Assembly (NCBI RefSeq): GCF_000384315.1
Contig: NZ_ARVW01000001.1
Span: forward strand, 4,898,157-4,962,156
Direction: 5' to 3'
Length of the DNA stretch: 64,000 nucleotides
Origin: Amycolatopsis nigrescens CSC17Ta-90
GTDB lineage: Bacteria; Actinomycetota; Actinomycetes; Mycobacteriales; Pseudonocardiaceae
The first letter of the stretch is position 1; each line of letters begins with the position of its first letter. The notes beneath the pieces are model-generated. The model had not been told where the DNA came from. It did no database searches and saw only the letters and a program-made list of their open reading frames with translations. Below are positions 1 through 9,888 of the stretch, piece by piece. Made by a program: the position numbers and the translations under genes.

Positions 1-42
1 CTTCCAGGACGTCCACCCCTGTCGCTATCCCCGCTGGGAAGG

Positions 43-1188
43 TCACTTGTTCCCCAGCGCTTCGATCAGCACCTGCTCCGGGACCGCACCGGCGGCGAAC
101 CGGCCGTCGTCGGTGATCAGCGCGGTGCCCACCTTGAGCGAGATCACGTGCCCGGTACCGAACGGACCGGTCACCGGCTTGCTGACCTGGTCGAGCAGCG
201 CCTTCGGGTCGAAGCCGGCGCCCTGGCCCTGGCCACGGTCGCCGTCGCCCCAGTTGCCCCAGCCGCGCTTGTCCTTGTCGGCCGGCTGCTGGCCGCCCTG
301 CAGCGACTCCGGCGAGAACTTGCCGGTCACCACGGTGTCCCAGCCGGTACCGACCACGGTGGTGTCGCCCATGGCCTTGTCCTTGCCCTGGGCGTCCCGC
401 TCCTTGGCCCAGTCCTTGTCCTTGTTCACGTCGGCCTGCTTCTCGGTCACCTTGGCGCCCTGCGGCGGGGTGAAGTTGAAGCGGTCCGCGGGCTGCGGGG
501 CGAAGCTGACGTCGGTGTACGCGATCTGCAGCGCCGGGTCGGCCGAGCCGTTGGCCAGCACCGCGAGCCGCAGCGGCACCCGCTTCTCGGCGTCGATGCT
601 CACCCGCACCTCGCGGAGCAGCGTGCGCTCGTCCGGCTTCGGGGTCAGCACGACCTCGTAGGCCGGGCGGTCCGCGACGCGGGCGGTGCCCTCGACGCTG
701 ACCGTGCTGGTCTCACGCACGGTGTTGACCAGGTCGGCCGCCGCGGCGGTCGGGTCGGTCACCTCGCCGTCGTGCACGCCCTTGTCCTTCAGCGCGTCCG
801 CGGGCACCGTGATCTTGGTGGCGGTGTTCTTGCCGGAGTCGTACTTCCACACGGTCTCGCCGTTGCGCACCACGGTCTGCTCGCTGCTGCCCTGCTGCAG
901 CGAAAGACGGCTGGCCCCGGCACCGTCGTTGTAGATGCGCGCACTGTCCAGGTCCAGCGACGGGACGCCGGGCAGCGCGGGCAGCCCGAGCGCGTTGTCC
1001 ACCTTGACGGTGCCCTCGAAAGCCGGGGTCTGTGCGGTGAGTACCGACTGGACCAGGTCCTCCGCGCTGACGGGCGGTAGCTGGGGCGCCTCACCGGCAC
1101 CGGCCGGCATGGCGATGACCGCGAGCCCGGCCGCACCGAGCGCGGTACCGAGTACCGCTGCGGTAATGGCCTTCTTCTTCGGATCCAT
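43..1188 (-). CDS. Exported LolA/RseB-like protein
   Basis: This is a 381-residue secreted protein. Residues 1-32 are a signal peptide (lysine-rich N-region, Ala/Gly/Leu core) with no lipobox cysteine. The body resembles the LolA/RseB/LppX beta-fold superfamily, which binds lipids or senses envelope damage; I see the fold-type pattern, not a catalytic site. A low-complexity stretch rich in Lys, Asp, Gly and Trp lies before the C-terminus. The start was placed at the ATG at 1188 because AGGGAG lies 7-12 bases upstream; an upstream in-frame ATG at 1239 has no such site. The gene is divergent from a two-component system over 155 bp that carry direct repeats. On the same strand, a GTG at 14-16 could start the next gene outside the window. 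The substrate is unknown. Confidence 0.75.
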   Translation of the reverse strand: MDPKKKAITAAVLGTALGAAGLAVIAMPAGAGEAPQLPPVSAEDLVQSVLTAQTPAFEGTVKVDNALGLPALPGVPSLDLDSARIYNDGAGASRLSLQQGSSEQTVVRNGETVWKYDSGKNTATKITVPADALKDKGVHDGEVTDPTAAAADLVNTVRETSTVSVEGTARVADRPAYEVVLTPKPDERTLLREVRVSIDAEKRVPLRLAVLANGSADPALQIAYTDVSFAPQPADRFNFTPPQGAKVTEKQADVNKDKDWAKERDAQGKDKAMGDTTVVGTGWDTVVTGKFSPESLQGGQQPADKDKRGWGNWGDGDRGQGQGAGFDPKALLDQVSKPVTGPFGTGHVISLKVGTALITDDGRFAAGAVPEQVLIEALGNK

Positions 1189-1255
1189 GCATGTCTCCCT
1201 GTGTTGCCGAACACCAGTGTGCTCGTTTTCCCATCGCAAGGCTGCCCGCCCCCGC

Positions 1256-1302
1256 CTGAGATCGCCCTGAGAAACCCGGCCGACCCTGAGAGAACGCTGA
1301 AT
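1256..1302. promoter_or_regulatory. Two pairs of 11-bp-spaced CTGA direct repeats
   Basis: In the divergent intergenic region, CTGAGA occurs at 1256, 1267 and 1286, with a related CTGAAT at 1297. The first two and the last two are each 11 bp apart, which is one helical turn. OmpR-family regulators typically bind such tandem half-sites, so this is a candidate operator for the adjacent response regulator acting on both divergent genes. This is inference from spacing and position. Confidence 0.45.
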
Positions 1303-1343
1303 GCGGCACGCATGAGCAGCGGGAATAGGGCACGCTGAAAGCT

Positions 1344-2060
1344 GTGAAACCTCGGGTCCTCGTCGTGGACGATGAATTGGGCGTGCGCAAAGCGCTGCAC
1401 CGCGGCCTGCGCGCGGAAGGCATGGACGTGGTCACCGCCGCCGACGGGCCGAGCGGGCTGCGGCTGGCCGAGACCGGTTCCTTCGACGTGCTGCTGCTGG
1501 ACATCATGCTGCCCGGCCTGTCCGGCTACCGGGTGCTGCAGCACCTGCGCGCGCAGGGCGTGCCGACGCCGGTGCTGATGATCTCGGCGAAGGACGGTGA
1601 GGTCGACCAGGCGGACGGCCTCGACCTGGGCGCCGACGGGTACATCGTCAAGCCGTTCTCCTTCGTGGTGCTGGTCGCGCAGGTGCGCGCGGTGCTGCGG
1701 CGGGCGTCCTCGGAAGGGGTGCGCGGGCCGTTGCGGATCGGCGGGCTGGTGGTGGACAGGGCCACCCGGGAGGTGCACTGGCACGACGAGCCGGTGGCGC
1801 TGAGCCCGCGGGAGTTCGCGCTGCTCGAGGTGCTCGCCGCGCGGGCTGGCACGGTGGTCACCAAGGACGAGCTGCTGCGCGCGGTCTGGGGCGACGAGCA
1901 GGCGGCCACCCGCAACGTGGTCGAGGTCTATGTCGGTTATGTCCGGCGCAAGCTGGACGCGGTTGGCGCCGGCTCGCTGGTGCGCACCGTCCGCGGCCAC
2001 GGCTACCTGGCCTCCGACGAGCAACTGGACCAGATCATGCCCGCGGCCGGTCCGGGTTGA
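1344..2060 (+). CDS. OmpR-family response regulator
   Basis: The 238-residue protein has an N-terminal receiver domain (about residues 1-120) with the acidic pocket in the opening VVDDE motif, phospho-acceptor Asp53 in LLLDIMLPG, and the conserved Lys in the VKPFSF segment. A C-terminal winged-helix DNA-binding domain (about 130-230) ends with the usual [10 protein letters not shown] signature. The GTG start at 1344 places the receiver domain directly at the N-terminus. Its stop overlaps the start of the histidine kinase, so the two form a translationally coupled two-component system. It is divergent from the LolA-like gene, the likely target. The inducing signal is unknown. Confidence 0.9.
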   Translation: MKPRVLVVDDELGVRKALHRGLRAEGMDVVTAADGPSGLRLAETGSFDVLLLDIMLPGLSGYRVLQHLRAQGVPTPVLMISAKDGEVDQADGLDLGADGYIVKPFSFVVLVAQVRAVLRRASSEGVRGPLRIGGLVVDRATREVHWHDEPVALSPREFALLEVLAARAGTVVTKDELLRAVWGDEQAATRNVVEVYVGYVRRKLDAVGAGSLVRTVRGHGYLASDEQLDQIMPAAGPG

Positions 2061-3400
2061 GCAGGCCGCCGGTCTGGTGGTCGCGCCGTTCGCTGCGGTT
2101 CCGGCTCACCGCCACGGCGGCCGCGATCACGCTGGCCGTGCTGCTCGGGGTCGCGCTGCTGGCGAGCCGGGGCCTCGGGCCGCTGCTGACCACCTCGGTG
2201 GACGGCGAGCTGCGGGACGCGCTCGGCCCGGCAGCGGCGGACGTCTCCGCTGGACGGCCGCCGCAGCCGTTGTCCGGGGTGACCGTGCGGGTGCTGGACA
2301 TCGCGGGCAACCCGCTGGACGGCATGCAGGCGCCCGACCTCAACCCTGCCGAGATCCGGAACCTGAAGGCAGGGGAAGCCGTCGGTGCCGGTGAGCAGGG
2401 CTCGCGGTGGCGCTGGCTCGGCCAGGTGGTCACCGCCCCGGATGGCTCCCAGCGGCTGCTGGCGGCCGGCGCCGGACTGGTCGGCTTCACCTCCGCGGTG
2501 CGCGGCGGCGGTGAATGGCTGATCTGGACCGCGTCCGGCGGGGCGGTGCTGTCCGCGCTGGCCACCTGGCTGGTGGTGCGCTCGGTGCTGCGGCCGGTCG
2601 GCCGGATGCGCCAGTCGGTGCGCGTGCTGCCGTCCGGGCAGCGGCTGCCGCTGCCCGGTTCGCACGACGAGCTGCGCGACCTCGCCACCGAGTTCAACGC
2701 GCTGCTGGCAAGGCAGGAGGAGATCAGCGACCGGCTGCGCAGGTTCACCGGCGACGCGGCGCACGAGCTGCGGTCGCCGGTCGCCTCGATCCGGGTGCAG
2801 GCCGAGGTGGCCGTGACCAACCCGGATCCCGAGCTGGCGCAGGAGACGCTGGCGGACATCCTGGCCGAGTCGGAGCGGCTGTCCGCGTTGCTGGACGGGC
2901 TGCTCGCGCTGGCCCGTTCGGACGCGGGCGAGGTGGCCCCGGCCGAGCCGGTGGAGCTGGTCTCCGAGGCGCGGGCCGCGGTGGAAAGGCTGCCGGCGGG
3001 CTCGCCGCAGGCCAGGGTCAGCGGGACGGTCGGGCAGGCATGGGCGCATGCCGCGCCGGCCGAGGTCGAGCTGGTGCTGAACAACCTGCTGCGCAACGCC
3101 TGCCGGTATGCCGAGGGGCAGATCGTGGTGTCCGTGGTGACGGTGCGTTCGACCGTGCGGGTGGTGGTGGACGACGACGGCCCCGGGGTCGCGCCGGAGC
3201 ACCGCGACCGCATCTTCGACCGGTTCTACCGGGTTTCCGACGACCGGGCCCGCTCCTCCGGCGGCACCGGGCTCGGCCTGGCAATGGTGGCCGAGGCGGT
3301 ACGCCGCCGGGGCGGCCGGGTCACCGTCGGCGAGTCGCCGGAGGGCGGCGCCCGGTTCCAGGTCGCCTGGCGCGCCGCCCCCGCCGTCGACATGTCGTGA
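2057..3400 (+). CDS. Sensor histidine kinase
   Basis: This 447-residue membrane kinase has a transmembrane segment near residues 16-38, an extracytoplasmic sensor of roughly 110 residues, a second segment near 155-176, then HAMP, HisKA and HATPase domains. The phospho-acceptor is His236 in AAHELRSP. The ATP lid is marked by the NNLLRNA box (about 341), DDDGPGV, and GGTGLGLAM. The start is TTG at 2057, overlapping the regulator stop by four bases, which indicates coupling. The TGA stop at 3398-3400 lies inside a palindromic repeat, so the native C-terminus may once have been different. Ligand unknown. Confidence 0.9.
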   Translation: MSRPPVWWSRRSLRFRLTATAAAITLAVLLGVALLASRGLGPLLTTSVDGELRDALGPAAADVSAGRPPQPLSGVTVRVLDIAGNPLDGMQAPDLNPAEIRNLKAGEAVGAGEQGSRWRWLGQVVTAPDGSQRLLAAGAGLVGFTSAVRGGGEWLIWTASGGAVLSALATWLVVRSVLRPVGRMRQSVRVLPSGQRLPLPGSHDELRDLATEFNALLARQEEISDRLRRFTGDAAHELRSPVASIRVQAEVAVTNPDPELAQETLADILAESERLSALLDGLLALARSDAGEVAPAEPVELVSEARAAVERLPAGSPQARVSGTVGQAWAHAAPAEVELVLNNLLRNACRYAEGQIVVSVVTVRSTVRVVVDDDGPGVAPEHRDRIFDRFYRVSDDRARSSGGTGLGLAMVAEAVRRRGGRVTVGESPEGGARFQVAWRAAPAVDMS

Positions 3401-3444
3401 AGGGCACCTTCCCTACGTTGAAGGTAGGCAAGGTGCCCTTCACG
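3396..3444. repeat. Palindromic repeat, family B copy 1
   Basis: Two 24-base arms (3396-3419 and 3421-3444) are inverted copies with two mismatches; the core is GAAGGGCACCTT/AAGGTGCCCTTC. The left end TCGTGA supplies the stop codon of the histidine kinase. It lies between two co-directional genes. In RNA it would form a long hairpin able to terminate or protect the kinase transcript. It shares its core with copies at 15900 and 30242. Confidence 0.8.
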
Positions 3445-3478
3445 GACGATCGGCAGCGGGGGCGGTAGCGTCCGGCGG

Positions 3479-3877
3479 GTGAGCGGCGGAGTGATCGTGG
3501 GGGCGGCCATCGTGCGTGCCGGCGGGCTGCTGGCCCAGCAGCGCGCCTGGCCGGCGGAGCTGGCGGGACGCTGGGAGCTGCCCGGCGGCAGGGTCGAGCC
3601 GGCGGAGCCGGACGAAGCCGCGCTGCGCCGCGAATGCGCCGAGGAGCTGGCGGTGGACGTGCTGGTCGGGTCGCGGGTCGGGCCGGACGTGCCGCTGCCG
3701 GGCGGCAAGGTGCTGCGCGTCTTCGCCGCCGAGCTGGCCGATCCGGCCGTCGAGCCGCGCGCCGTCGAACATCTCGCGCTGCGCTGGCTGACCGTCGACG
3801 AGCTGGACGACGTCGACTGGCTCCCCGCGGACGAAGAGCTGCTACCCGACTTGAAGGGGCTGCTCGCGACGTCGTGA
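3479..3877 (+). CDS. mutT2: Nudix hydrolase, MutT2-like
   Basis: The 132-residue protein is a compact Nudix pyrophosphatase. The Nudix box spans residues 37-59: Gly37, Glu43, then RECAEELAV with the metal-binding RE and EE pairs intact; Ala58 replaces the usual Gly. Length and overall pattern (ELAGRWELPGG near the start, a DVDWLPADE segment near the end) match the mycobacterial MutT2 group, which hydrolyses oxidised or methylated nucleotides such as dCTP derivatives. That orthology is an inference and exact substrates are uncertain. The GTG start at 3479 follows a family B repeat. The TGA stop is embedded in a family A repeat. Confidence 0.8.
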   Translation: MSGGVIVGAAIVRAGGLLAQQRAWPAELAGRWELPGGRVEPAEPDEAALRRECAEELAVDVLVGSRVGPDVPLPGGKVLRVFAAELADPAVEPRAVEHLALRWLTVDELDDVDWLPADEELLPDLKGLLATS

Positions 3878-3915
3878 GTGGAAAGTGTTGCCGGGACAAC
3901 ACTTTCCACTCACGA
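3872..3915. repeat. Palindromic repeat, family A copy 1
   Basis: Perfect 19-bp arms, TCGTGAGTGGAAAGTGTTG at 3872-3890 and its complement at 3897-3915, flank a 6-base loop (CCGGGA). The first bases supply the TGA stop of the Nudix gene. The element sits between convergent genes, and the trpS stop begins 4 bases after it. There is no U-tract, so it is not a canonical intrinsic terminator, but a strong hairpin would form from either strand. Confidence 0.85.
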
Positions 3916-3918
3916 GGG

Positions 3919-4884
3919 TCAACCGGCGCCGATCAGGCGAAGGGCGCTTTGCAGCCGGTGCTCGCCGCGTTCCGACGCGCGGACCGCGCCCGCGCGGCGG
4001 ACCCGGTCCAGCTCGCCGGGGTCGGCCAGCAGCGCGGTCGCGGATTCTCTGACCGGCCGCAGGGTCTCGATCACAGCGTCGGCCACTGCGTCCTTGAGCG
4101 CGCCGTAGGAGCCGTACTCGGCCGCCACGTCCGCCGGTTTGGTCCCGGTGCACGCGGCCATGATCTCCAGCAGGTTCGCCAGTCCCGGCCGCTGCTCCGG
4201 CAGGTACTCGGGCACCGAGCCGCCGTCGGTGACCGCGCGCCGGAACTTGCGCCGGACCAGCTCCGCAGGGTCCAGCACGGACACCACGCCCGCGCTGTCC
4301 CGCGCCGACTTCGACATCTTCCGCGCCGGGTCGGCCAGGTCGCGCACCCGCGCTCCGGTCGGCGGCAGCACCGCGGCCGGCACCGTGAACACCTCGCCGT
4401 AGGTGTTGTTGAACCGGCGCGCCAGCACCCTGGCCAGCTCCACGTGCTGCCGCTGGTCCTCGCCGACCGGCACCTCGGCGGCGCCCTGGAGCAGGATGTC
4501 CGCGGCCATCAGCACCGGGTAGGTGAGCAGGCTCAGCCTGCTGCCGGTGCGGCCCTTGGACTTCTCCTTGAACTGGATCATCCTGGCCGCCTCGCCGTAG
4601 CTGCAGGTGCACTCCAGCACCCAGGTGAGCGCGCCGAGCTGCCTGGCAAGGTCGGACTGCACGAACACCCGCTCCGGCGGGATGCCGGACGCGATCAGCA
4701 CGGCCAGCAGCTCACCGGAGAGCCCGCGCAGCTTCGCCGGGTTGTGCGTGGTGGTCATCGCGTGCAGGTCGGAGACGAAGTAGAGGTCGTCCTCGCCGCC
4801 CTCGGCCGCCCACCGCTGGATGGCGCCGAGGTAGTTGCCCAGCTGGGCGTGCCCGGACGGGGTGATGCCGGAAAACCTGATCAT
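3919..4884 (-). CDS. trpS: Tryptophanyl-tRNA synthetase
   Basis: This 321-residue class I synthetase charges tRNA-Trp. It carries the N-terminal nucleotide-binding signature in TPSGHAQLGNYLGA (QLGN in place of the common TIGN), a DLHAMT segment near the tryptophan pocket, and the KMSKS loop at residues 189-193. Length is typical of bacterial TrpRS. The ATG at 4884 is preceded by GGGAGGA at a good distance; the reading frame continues upstream without support. Expression is predicted to be controlled by the Trp-codon leader and terminator immediately upstream. In Streptomyces an auxiliary TrpRS is regulated this way, so this copy may be a stress-induced or inhibitor-tolerant second enzyme; that is inference. 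Confidence 0.92.
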   Translation of the reverse strand: MIRFSGITPSGHAQLGNYLGAIQRWAAEGGEDDLYFVSDLHAMTTTHNPAKLRGLSGELLAVLIASGIPPERVFVQSDLARQLGALTWVLECTCSYGEAARMIQFKEKSKGRTGSRLSLLTYPVLMAADILLQGAAEVPVGEDQRQHVELARVLARRFNNTYGEVFTVPAAVLPPTGARVRDLADPARKMSKSARDSAGVVSVLDPAELVRRKFRRAVTDGGSVPEYLPEQRPGLANLLEIMAACTGTKPADVAAEYGSYGALKDAVADAVIETLRPVRESATALLADPGELDRVRRAGAVRASERGEHRLQSALRLIGAG

Positions 4885-4931
4885 GGTGTCCTCCCTGGGT
4901 TCCGTCGCCCGGGGAGAAAGGCCCGTCCAGC

Positions 4932-4958
4932 AAAAAGGCCGCCCAACCCGGGCGGCCT
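4932..4958 (-). terminator. Attenuator terminator before trpS
   Basis: On the minus strand, AGGCCGCCC (4958-4950) pairs perfectly with GGGCGGCCT (4944-4936) around a 5-base loop and runs straight into TTTTTG (4936-4931). This is a textbook intrinsic terminator placed 47 bases before the trpS start codon and 12 bases after the leader-peptide stop. Its upstream arm can alternatively pair with GGCGGCC at 4994-4988. Confidence 0.88.
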
Positions 4959-4970
4959 GTGATCGATGCT

Positions 4971-5030
4971 TCAGCGCACAGTGACGGGGCCGCCTGCCGG
5001 CGGCCACCACTGACCGAGTCGCTGATGCAC
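4971..5030 (-). CDS. trpS leader peptide with tandem Trp codons
   Basis: A GTG-initiated 19-codon reading frame encodes MHQRLGQWWPPAGGPVTVR, with tandem Trp codons 8 and 9 (5009-5004), and ends at TGA 4973-4971. Immediately after the Trp codons the RNA contains GGCCGCC (5005-4999) and GGCGGCC (4994-4988), which pair with each other; the second can instead pair with the 5' arm of the terminator. These are the four segments of a classical ribosome-mediated attenuator. With charged tRNA-Trp plentiful, the terminator forms; a ribosome stalled on the Trp codons masks segment 1 and lets segments 2 and 3 pair, allowing read-through into trpS. No Shine-Dalgarno is visible; the predicted transcript starts at the GTG. 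Confidence 0.82.
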   Translation of the reverse strand: MHQRLGQWWPPAGGPVTVR

Positions 5031-5036
5031 GGGATG

Positions 5037-5042
5037 AGTGTA
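5037..5042 (-). promoter_or_regulatory. Predicted -10 of the trpS leader
   Basis: TACACT on the minus strand ends six bases before the leader-peptide GTG, so transcription should start at or next to the first base of the start codon and give a leaderless leader mRNA. The -35 region is not recognisable. Confidence 0.5.
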
Positions 5043-5208
5043 GCGCGTCGCCGCGCGGTCCCGGAGCGTTATCGGAAGGCAAAGCAGGGCAATGAGTGCG
5101 CAAATCGAATCCGCACAGTCCACCCAATCCGGGCACGCCGTGTCAAAAAAAGGCATCGACCCGCCAGTAAGTGGTGTCATCGGCGCAGTCCGGGGTTAAC
5201 TTCGAGGA

Positions 5209-5508
5209 ATGTTCGTAGTGCTGCTGAATTACACCGCACCCATCGAAGAGATCGACTATGTGCTGCCCGATCACACGGACTGGTGTGACCGGCAGTATCA
5301 GTTGGGCAATTTCCTCGCCTCGGGCAGGCGCAACCCGAGGATCGGCAAGGTCATCATCACCAGGCCGATGCTGCGGGGAAAGCTCGACGCGATCCTGGCC
5401 ACCGACCCCTTCGCGCTGCAGGGGATGGCCAGGTACGAGGTGATCGAGTTCTCGGCGACCAGAACGGCCGCTGAAATGCGGCTGCTGAACGAGGCTGTAG
5501 CCCACTAG
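5209..5508 (+). CDS. YciI-like protein
   Basis: The 99-residue protein matches the YCII fold, a small ferredoxin-like alpha/beta barrel: an N-terminal beta-strand (MFVVLLNY), a conserved PDHTDWC segment with the His-Asp pair characteristic of the family, and a late GMARYEVIEF strand. Family members are mostly uncharacterised; some act as small enzymes or as domains attached to other enzymes. ATG at 5209 was used. It is divergent from the trpS leader and convergent with the next small gene, with a hairpin between. The function in this organism is unknown. Confidence 0.7.
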   Translation: MFVVLLNYTAPIEEIDYVLPDHTDWCDRQYQLGNFLASGRRNPRIGKVIITRPMLRGKLDAILATDPFALQGMARYEVIEFSATRTAAEMRLLNEAVAH

Positions 5509-5512
5509 GGGC

Positions 5513-5541
5513 GGGGGCACTTTCGCGCCGGAGGTGCCCCC
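5513..5541. terminator. Bidirectional hairpin after the YciI-like gene
   Basis: GGGGGCAC (5513-5520) is complementary to GTGCCCCC (5534-5541) across a 13-base loop. It lies between two convergent stop codons and is a plausible shared terminator, though it lacks a U-run on either side. Confidence 0.55.
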
Positions 5542-5551
5542 ACCGTAATGA

Positions 5552-5736
5552 TCAAGCGGCTTTTGCCGCACGCTCCTTCGCCTTTTTCAGGGCGAGCACC
5601 GGGCACTTCTTGCAGCGGGGTTTCGACCGGCAGCACTTCTTCTTGACCTTGCCGGCCTTCATGAGCTTGCGGACCACGTCCTGGGGGGGGCGCGGCCACC
5701 GCCCTTGGGCGCTTTGCCCGCGTGCTTCTTGCCCAC
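5552..5736 (-). pseudogene. Small Lys/Cys-rich gene with a C8 frameshift
   Basis: From a GTG at 5736, preceded by GGAG with a 7-base spacer, the frame encodes a basic start (VGKKHAGKAPKGGGRAP) and then hits a run of eight cytosines (plus-strand G8 at 5683-5690) that moves it out of frame. The continuation in another frame is clearly protein-like: DVVRKLMKAGKVKKKCC followed by a CxxxxCKKCP cluster and an Ala/Lys-rich tail ending at 5552. One extra C would join them into a protein of about 60 residues. The Cys cluster and basic composition suggest a metal- or nucleic-acid-binding peptide, but no family is recognised. Either a sequencing error or a genuine homopolymer frameshift explains it. Confidence 0.6.
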
Positions 5737-5918
5737 TCCCACACTCCACATCCGCTCGGCCGAACCTCGACCACATTAGGTGAGGCTAACCAATTGCGGG
5801 CGTGTCCCTGCTCACAACCGGGTCAAGGGTATCCTGGGTCGAGACCGCGTGTGGCCAGAGTCGGCCTGACGGACGAAGCGGTCACCCACCCAGATACTGA
5901 GCATTCAGGAGTCTTCGC

Positions 5919-7865
<1,947 letters not shown>

Positions 7866-8020
7866 AACCGCGAGGGAACCCGAACGGCGGCCCGCGCGTC
7901 CCCCGACCAGCGGTACCCGATGCGGTGCCGGGCGTTCGCGCCCGATCTGGCAATCTCGGTACCGCGGTGCCCGTACCCATGGCAGCATGGCGGGCTCAAC
8001 GCGGGAGAGGGGCTTTAGGC

Positions 8021-9787
8021 GTGCGGGTCAGGGGCAAGTCGAGGGCACCCGTCCTGCTGTCGGTTCTGCTGGCCGTGCTGGTCACGGCCTGCTCGAACAC
8101 CCCGCCGCCACCGGTGGTCAGCACGCCGGCAAGCCAGCCGACCACGCCGACCAAGACCACGTCGCAGATCGTGGTCGGGGTGGACGACATCGTGGGCGGC
8201 TACAACCCGCACAACCTGGCCGACTCCTCCACGGTCACCACCGCGCTCGCCCAGCTGCTGCTGCCCTCGGTCTTCCGGCCGGGGCAGGCCGGCGAGCCGG
8301 TGCTGGACGAGAACCTGATGCGGTCCGCCGAAGTGATCTCGGAGCAGCCGTTCAAGGTGGCCTACGAGATCCAGCAGAACGCCTCCTGGTCCGACGGCGC
8401 GCCGATCGCGGTGGAGGACTTCGTCTACCTGTACGAGGCCATGCGGGACGAGCCGGGCACCGTGCTGCCCGCCGGTTACCGGCTGATCTCCGGGATCCAG
8501 CCGGGTGAGGGCGGCAAGCGGGTCGAGGTGACCTTCAGCAAGCCCTATCCCGGCTGGCAGACCCTGTTCTCAAACCTGCTGCCCGCGCATCTGCTCAAGG
8601 ACGCGCCTGGCGGCTGGAAGGGCGCGCTGGCCGGCAGCTTCCCGGTCTACGGCGGCCCGTTCTCGATCAAGACGCTGGATTCCGACCGCGGCGAGATCAT
8701 CTTGGAGCGCAACGACCGCTACTGGGCGAAGCCGGCCGCGATCGACCGGCTGGTGCTGCGCCGGACCGACCAGCCCGGCATGGTCGCCGCGCTGCGCAGC
8801 GGCAACGACCAGTTCGGCGTGGCGCGGACCGACGAGACCGGGCTCAAGCTGCTCGGGGAGCTCGGCCAGGCGGTGCGGCTGCACACGCTCGCCCAGCCGC
8901 GCACGGCGAACGTGCTGCTGCGGCCGTCCGGGTCGCTGACCGACGACCGGGTGCGGGCCGGGGTGGCCGCACTGCTCGACCGCGGCAAGCTGATCGCCGA
9001 AGGTGCCGCGGGCGGCCCGTCGGCAACGCTCCGCGCGGACGCCCAGGTGCTGCCGCCGTCCGACGCCGGCTACAAACCCACTTTGCCGGCCGGTGAGCTG
9101 GCCGCGCCGGACCAGCAGAAGGCGGAGCAGCTGTTCGCATCGGCCGGCTACACCAAGGAGGCGGGTACCTGGCGCAAGGACGGCAAGCCGCTGTCGCTGG
9201 TGGTCGCCTCGCCGGGGGAGCAGGAGCCCTACGCCGGCGTCGCCAAGGAACTGGCCGGTCAGCTGATCGCGGCCGGGGTGGAGGTCCGCACCATCAACCC
9301 GAAGTCGCGGGACCTGTTCTCCACCCTGCTGGCGCTGCCGATCGGTACCGCGGGCCAGCCCGTGCCGCCGGACAGCGCGGGCAACGTCGGGGTGGACGTC
9401 GCGGTGGTGCCGCAGCCGGTCGGCGGTGACCCCGCTTCGGTGCTCGCGTCCACCTTCGGCTGCCGGCCGGGGCCGGAACAGCCCGAGAGTTCCACCGGCG
9501 CCGCGGAACCGCCGGACTCCGCCACCACCAGGGTGCCGGCGAACGCGGCCGCGTTCTGCGACCGGAGCCTGCAGCCCGCCATCGACGCCGCACTCACCGG
9601 CTCGACACCGCTGGCCGAAGCGCTTTCCGCGCTGGAGCCGGAACTGTGGCGCCGGCACACCGTCATCCCGTTGTTCCAGCTCGCGGACACCCTGGCGATC
9701 GGTTCCGGGGTTTCCGGGGTGACCCCGGGCCCGCCGCTGGCAGGGCCGTTCGGCTCCGCGGTCAACTGGACTCGTGGCAGTAGGTAA
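8021..9787 (+). CDS. LpqW-like family 5 solute-binding lipoprotein
   Basis: This 588-residue lipoprotein has a signal peptide with the lipobox LVTAC at about residue 25 and a long Pro/Thr linker, then a family 5 extracellular solute-binding fold (SBP_bac_5). In mycobacteria the gene after typA is lpqW, a protein of the same fold recruited to control phosphatidylinositol-mannoside and lipoarabinomannan synthesis; gene order supports the same assignment but sequence-level orthology was not tested. The GTG at 8021 has GGGAGAGG about 10 bases upstream. There is no permease or ATPase beside it on this transcript, which fits a non-transport role. Confidence 0.7.
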   Translation: MRVRGKSRAPVLLSVLLAVLVTACSNTPPPPVVSTPASQPTTPTKTTSQIVVGVDDIVGGYNPHNLADSSTVTTALAQLLLPSVFRPGQAGEPVLDENLMRSAEVISEQPFKVAYEIQQNASWSDGAPIAVEDFVYLYEAMRDEPGTVLPAGYRLISGIQPGEGGKRVEVTFSKPYPGWQTLFSNLLPAHLLKDAPGGWKGALAGSFPVYGGPFSIKTLDSDRGEIILERNDRYWAKPAAIDRLVLRRTDQPGMVAALRSGNDQFGVARTDETGLKLLGELGQAVRLHTLAQPRTANVLLRPSGSLTDDRVRAGVAALLDRGKLIAEGAAGGPSATLRADAQVLPPSDAGYKPTLPAGELAAPDQQKAEQLFASAGYTKEAGTWRKDGKPLSLVVASPGEQEPYAGVAKELAGQLIAAGVEVRTINPKSRDLFSTLLALPIGTAGQPVPPDSAGNVGVDVAVVPQPVGGDPASVLASTFGCRPGPEQPESSTGAAEPPDSATTRVPANAAAFCDRSLQPAIDAALTGSTPLAEALSALEPELWRRHTVIPLFQLADTLAIGSGVSGVTPGPPLAGPFGSAVNWTRGSR

Positions 9788-9818
9788 CCTGCGGCGTTTT
9801 AGCCGGGTTCGTGCCGTC

Positions 9819-9880
9819 GTCACCCTTTGGTCACGATCCCGACCGAACACGTGACCTGGGCCATTGCCGCTTTCTAGCGT
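9819..9880 (+). promoter_or_regulatory. Promoter of binding-protein gene 1 with GTCAC direct repeat
   Basis: GTCAC occurs at 9819 and 9830 (11 bp apart). A -35-like GTGACC follows at 9851-9856, then an 18-bp spacer and a -10-like TAGCGT at 9875-9880. Transcription is predicted to start about 9887-9889, at the ATG, so this mRNA may be leaderless. The same elements at the same spacing precede the paralogous gene at 11979. The direct repeat is of the type bound by OmpR-class regulators; MtrA, encoded at 45774, is one candidate. Confidence 0.6.
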
Positions 9881-9888
9881 GCAGCGGC

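Noticed and set aside
1..16. Start of another minus-strand gene (GTG GAC GTC CTG) at the window edge
   Set aside because: Only five codons are visible, which is too little to support a feature.
789..2024. Long open frame on the minus strand across the LolA-like start and response regulator
   Set aside because: It is an out-of-frame shadow of high-GC coding DNA, rich in Arg, Pro and His with no domain, and it overlaps well-supported genes.
3872..3915. Palindromic repeats considered as CRISPR repeats or insertion-sequence ends
   Set aside because: They are single, widely separated, without spacers, transposase or target duplications in the window.
4885..5042. T-box riboswitch before trpS
   Set aside because: No T-box consensus or specifier stem is visible; tandem Trp codons in a short frame and the four-segment layout fit ribosome-mediated attenuation better.
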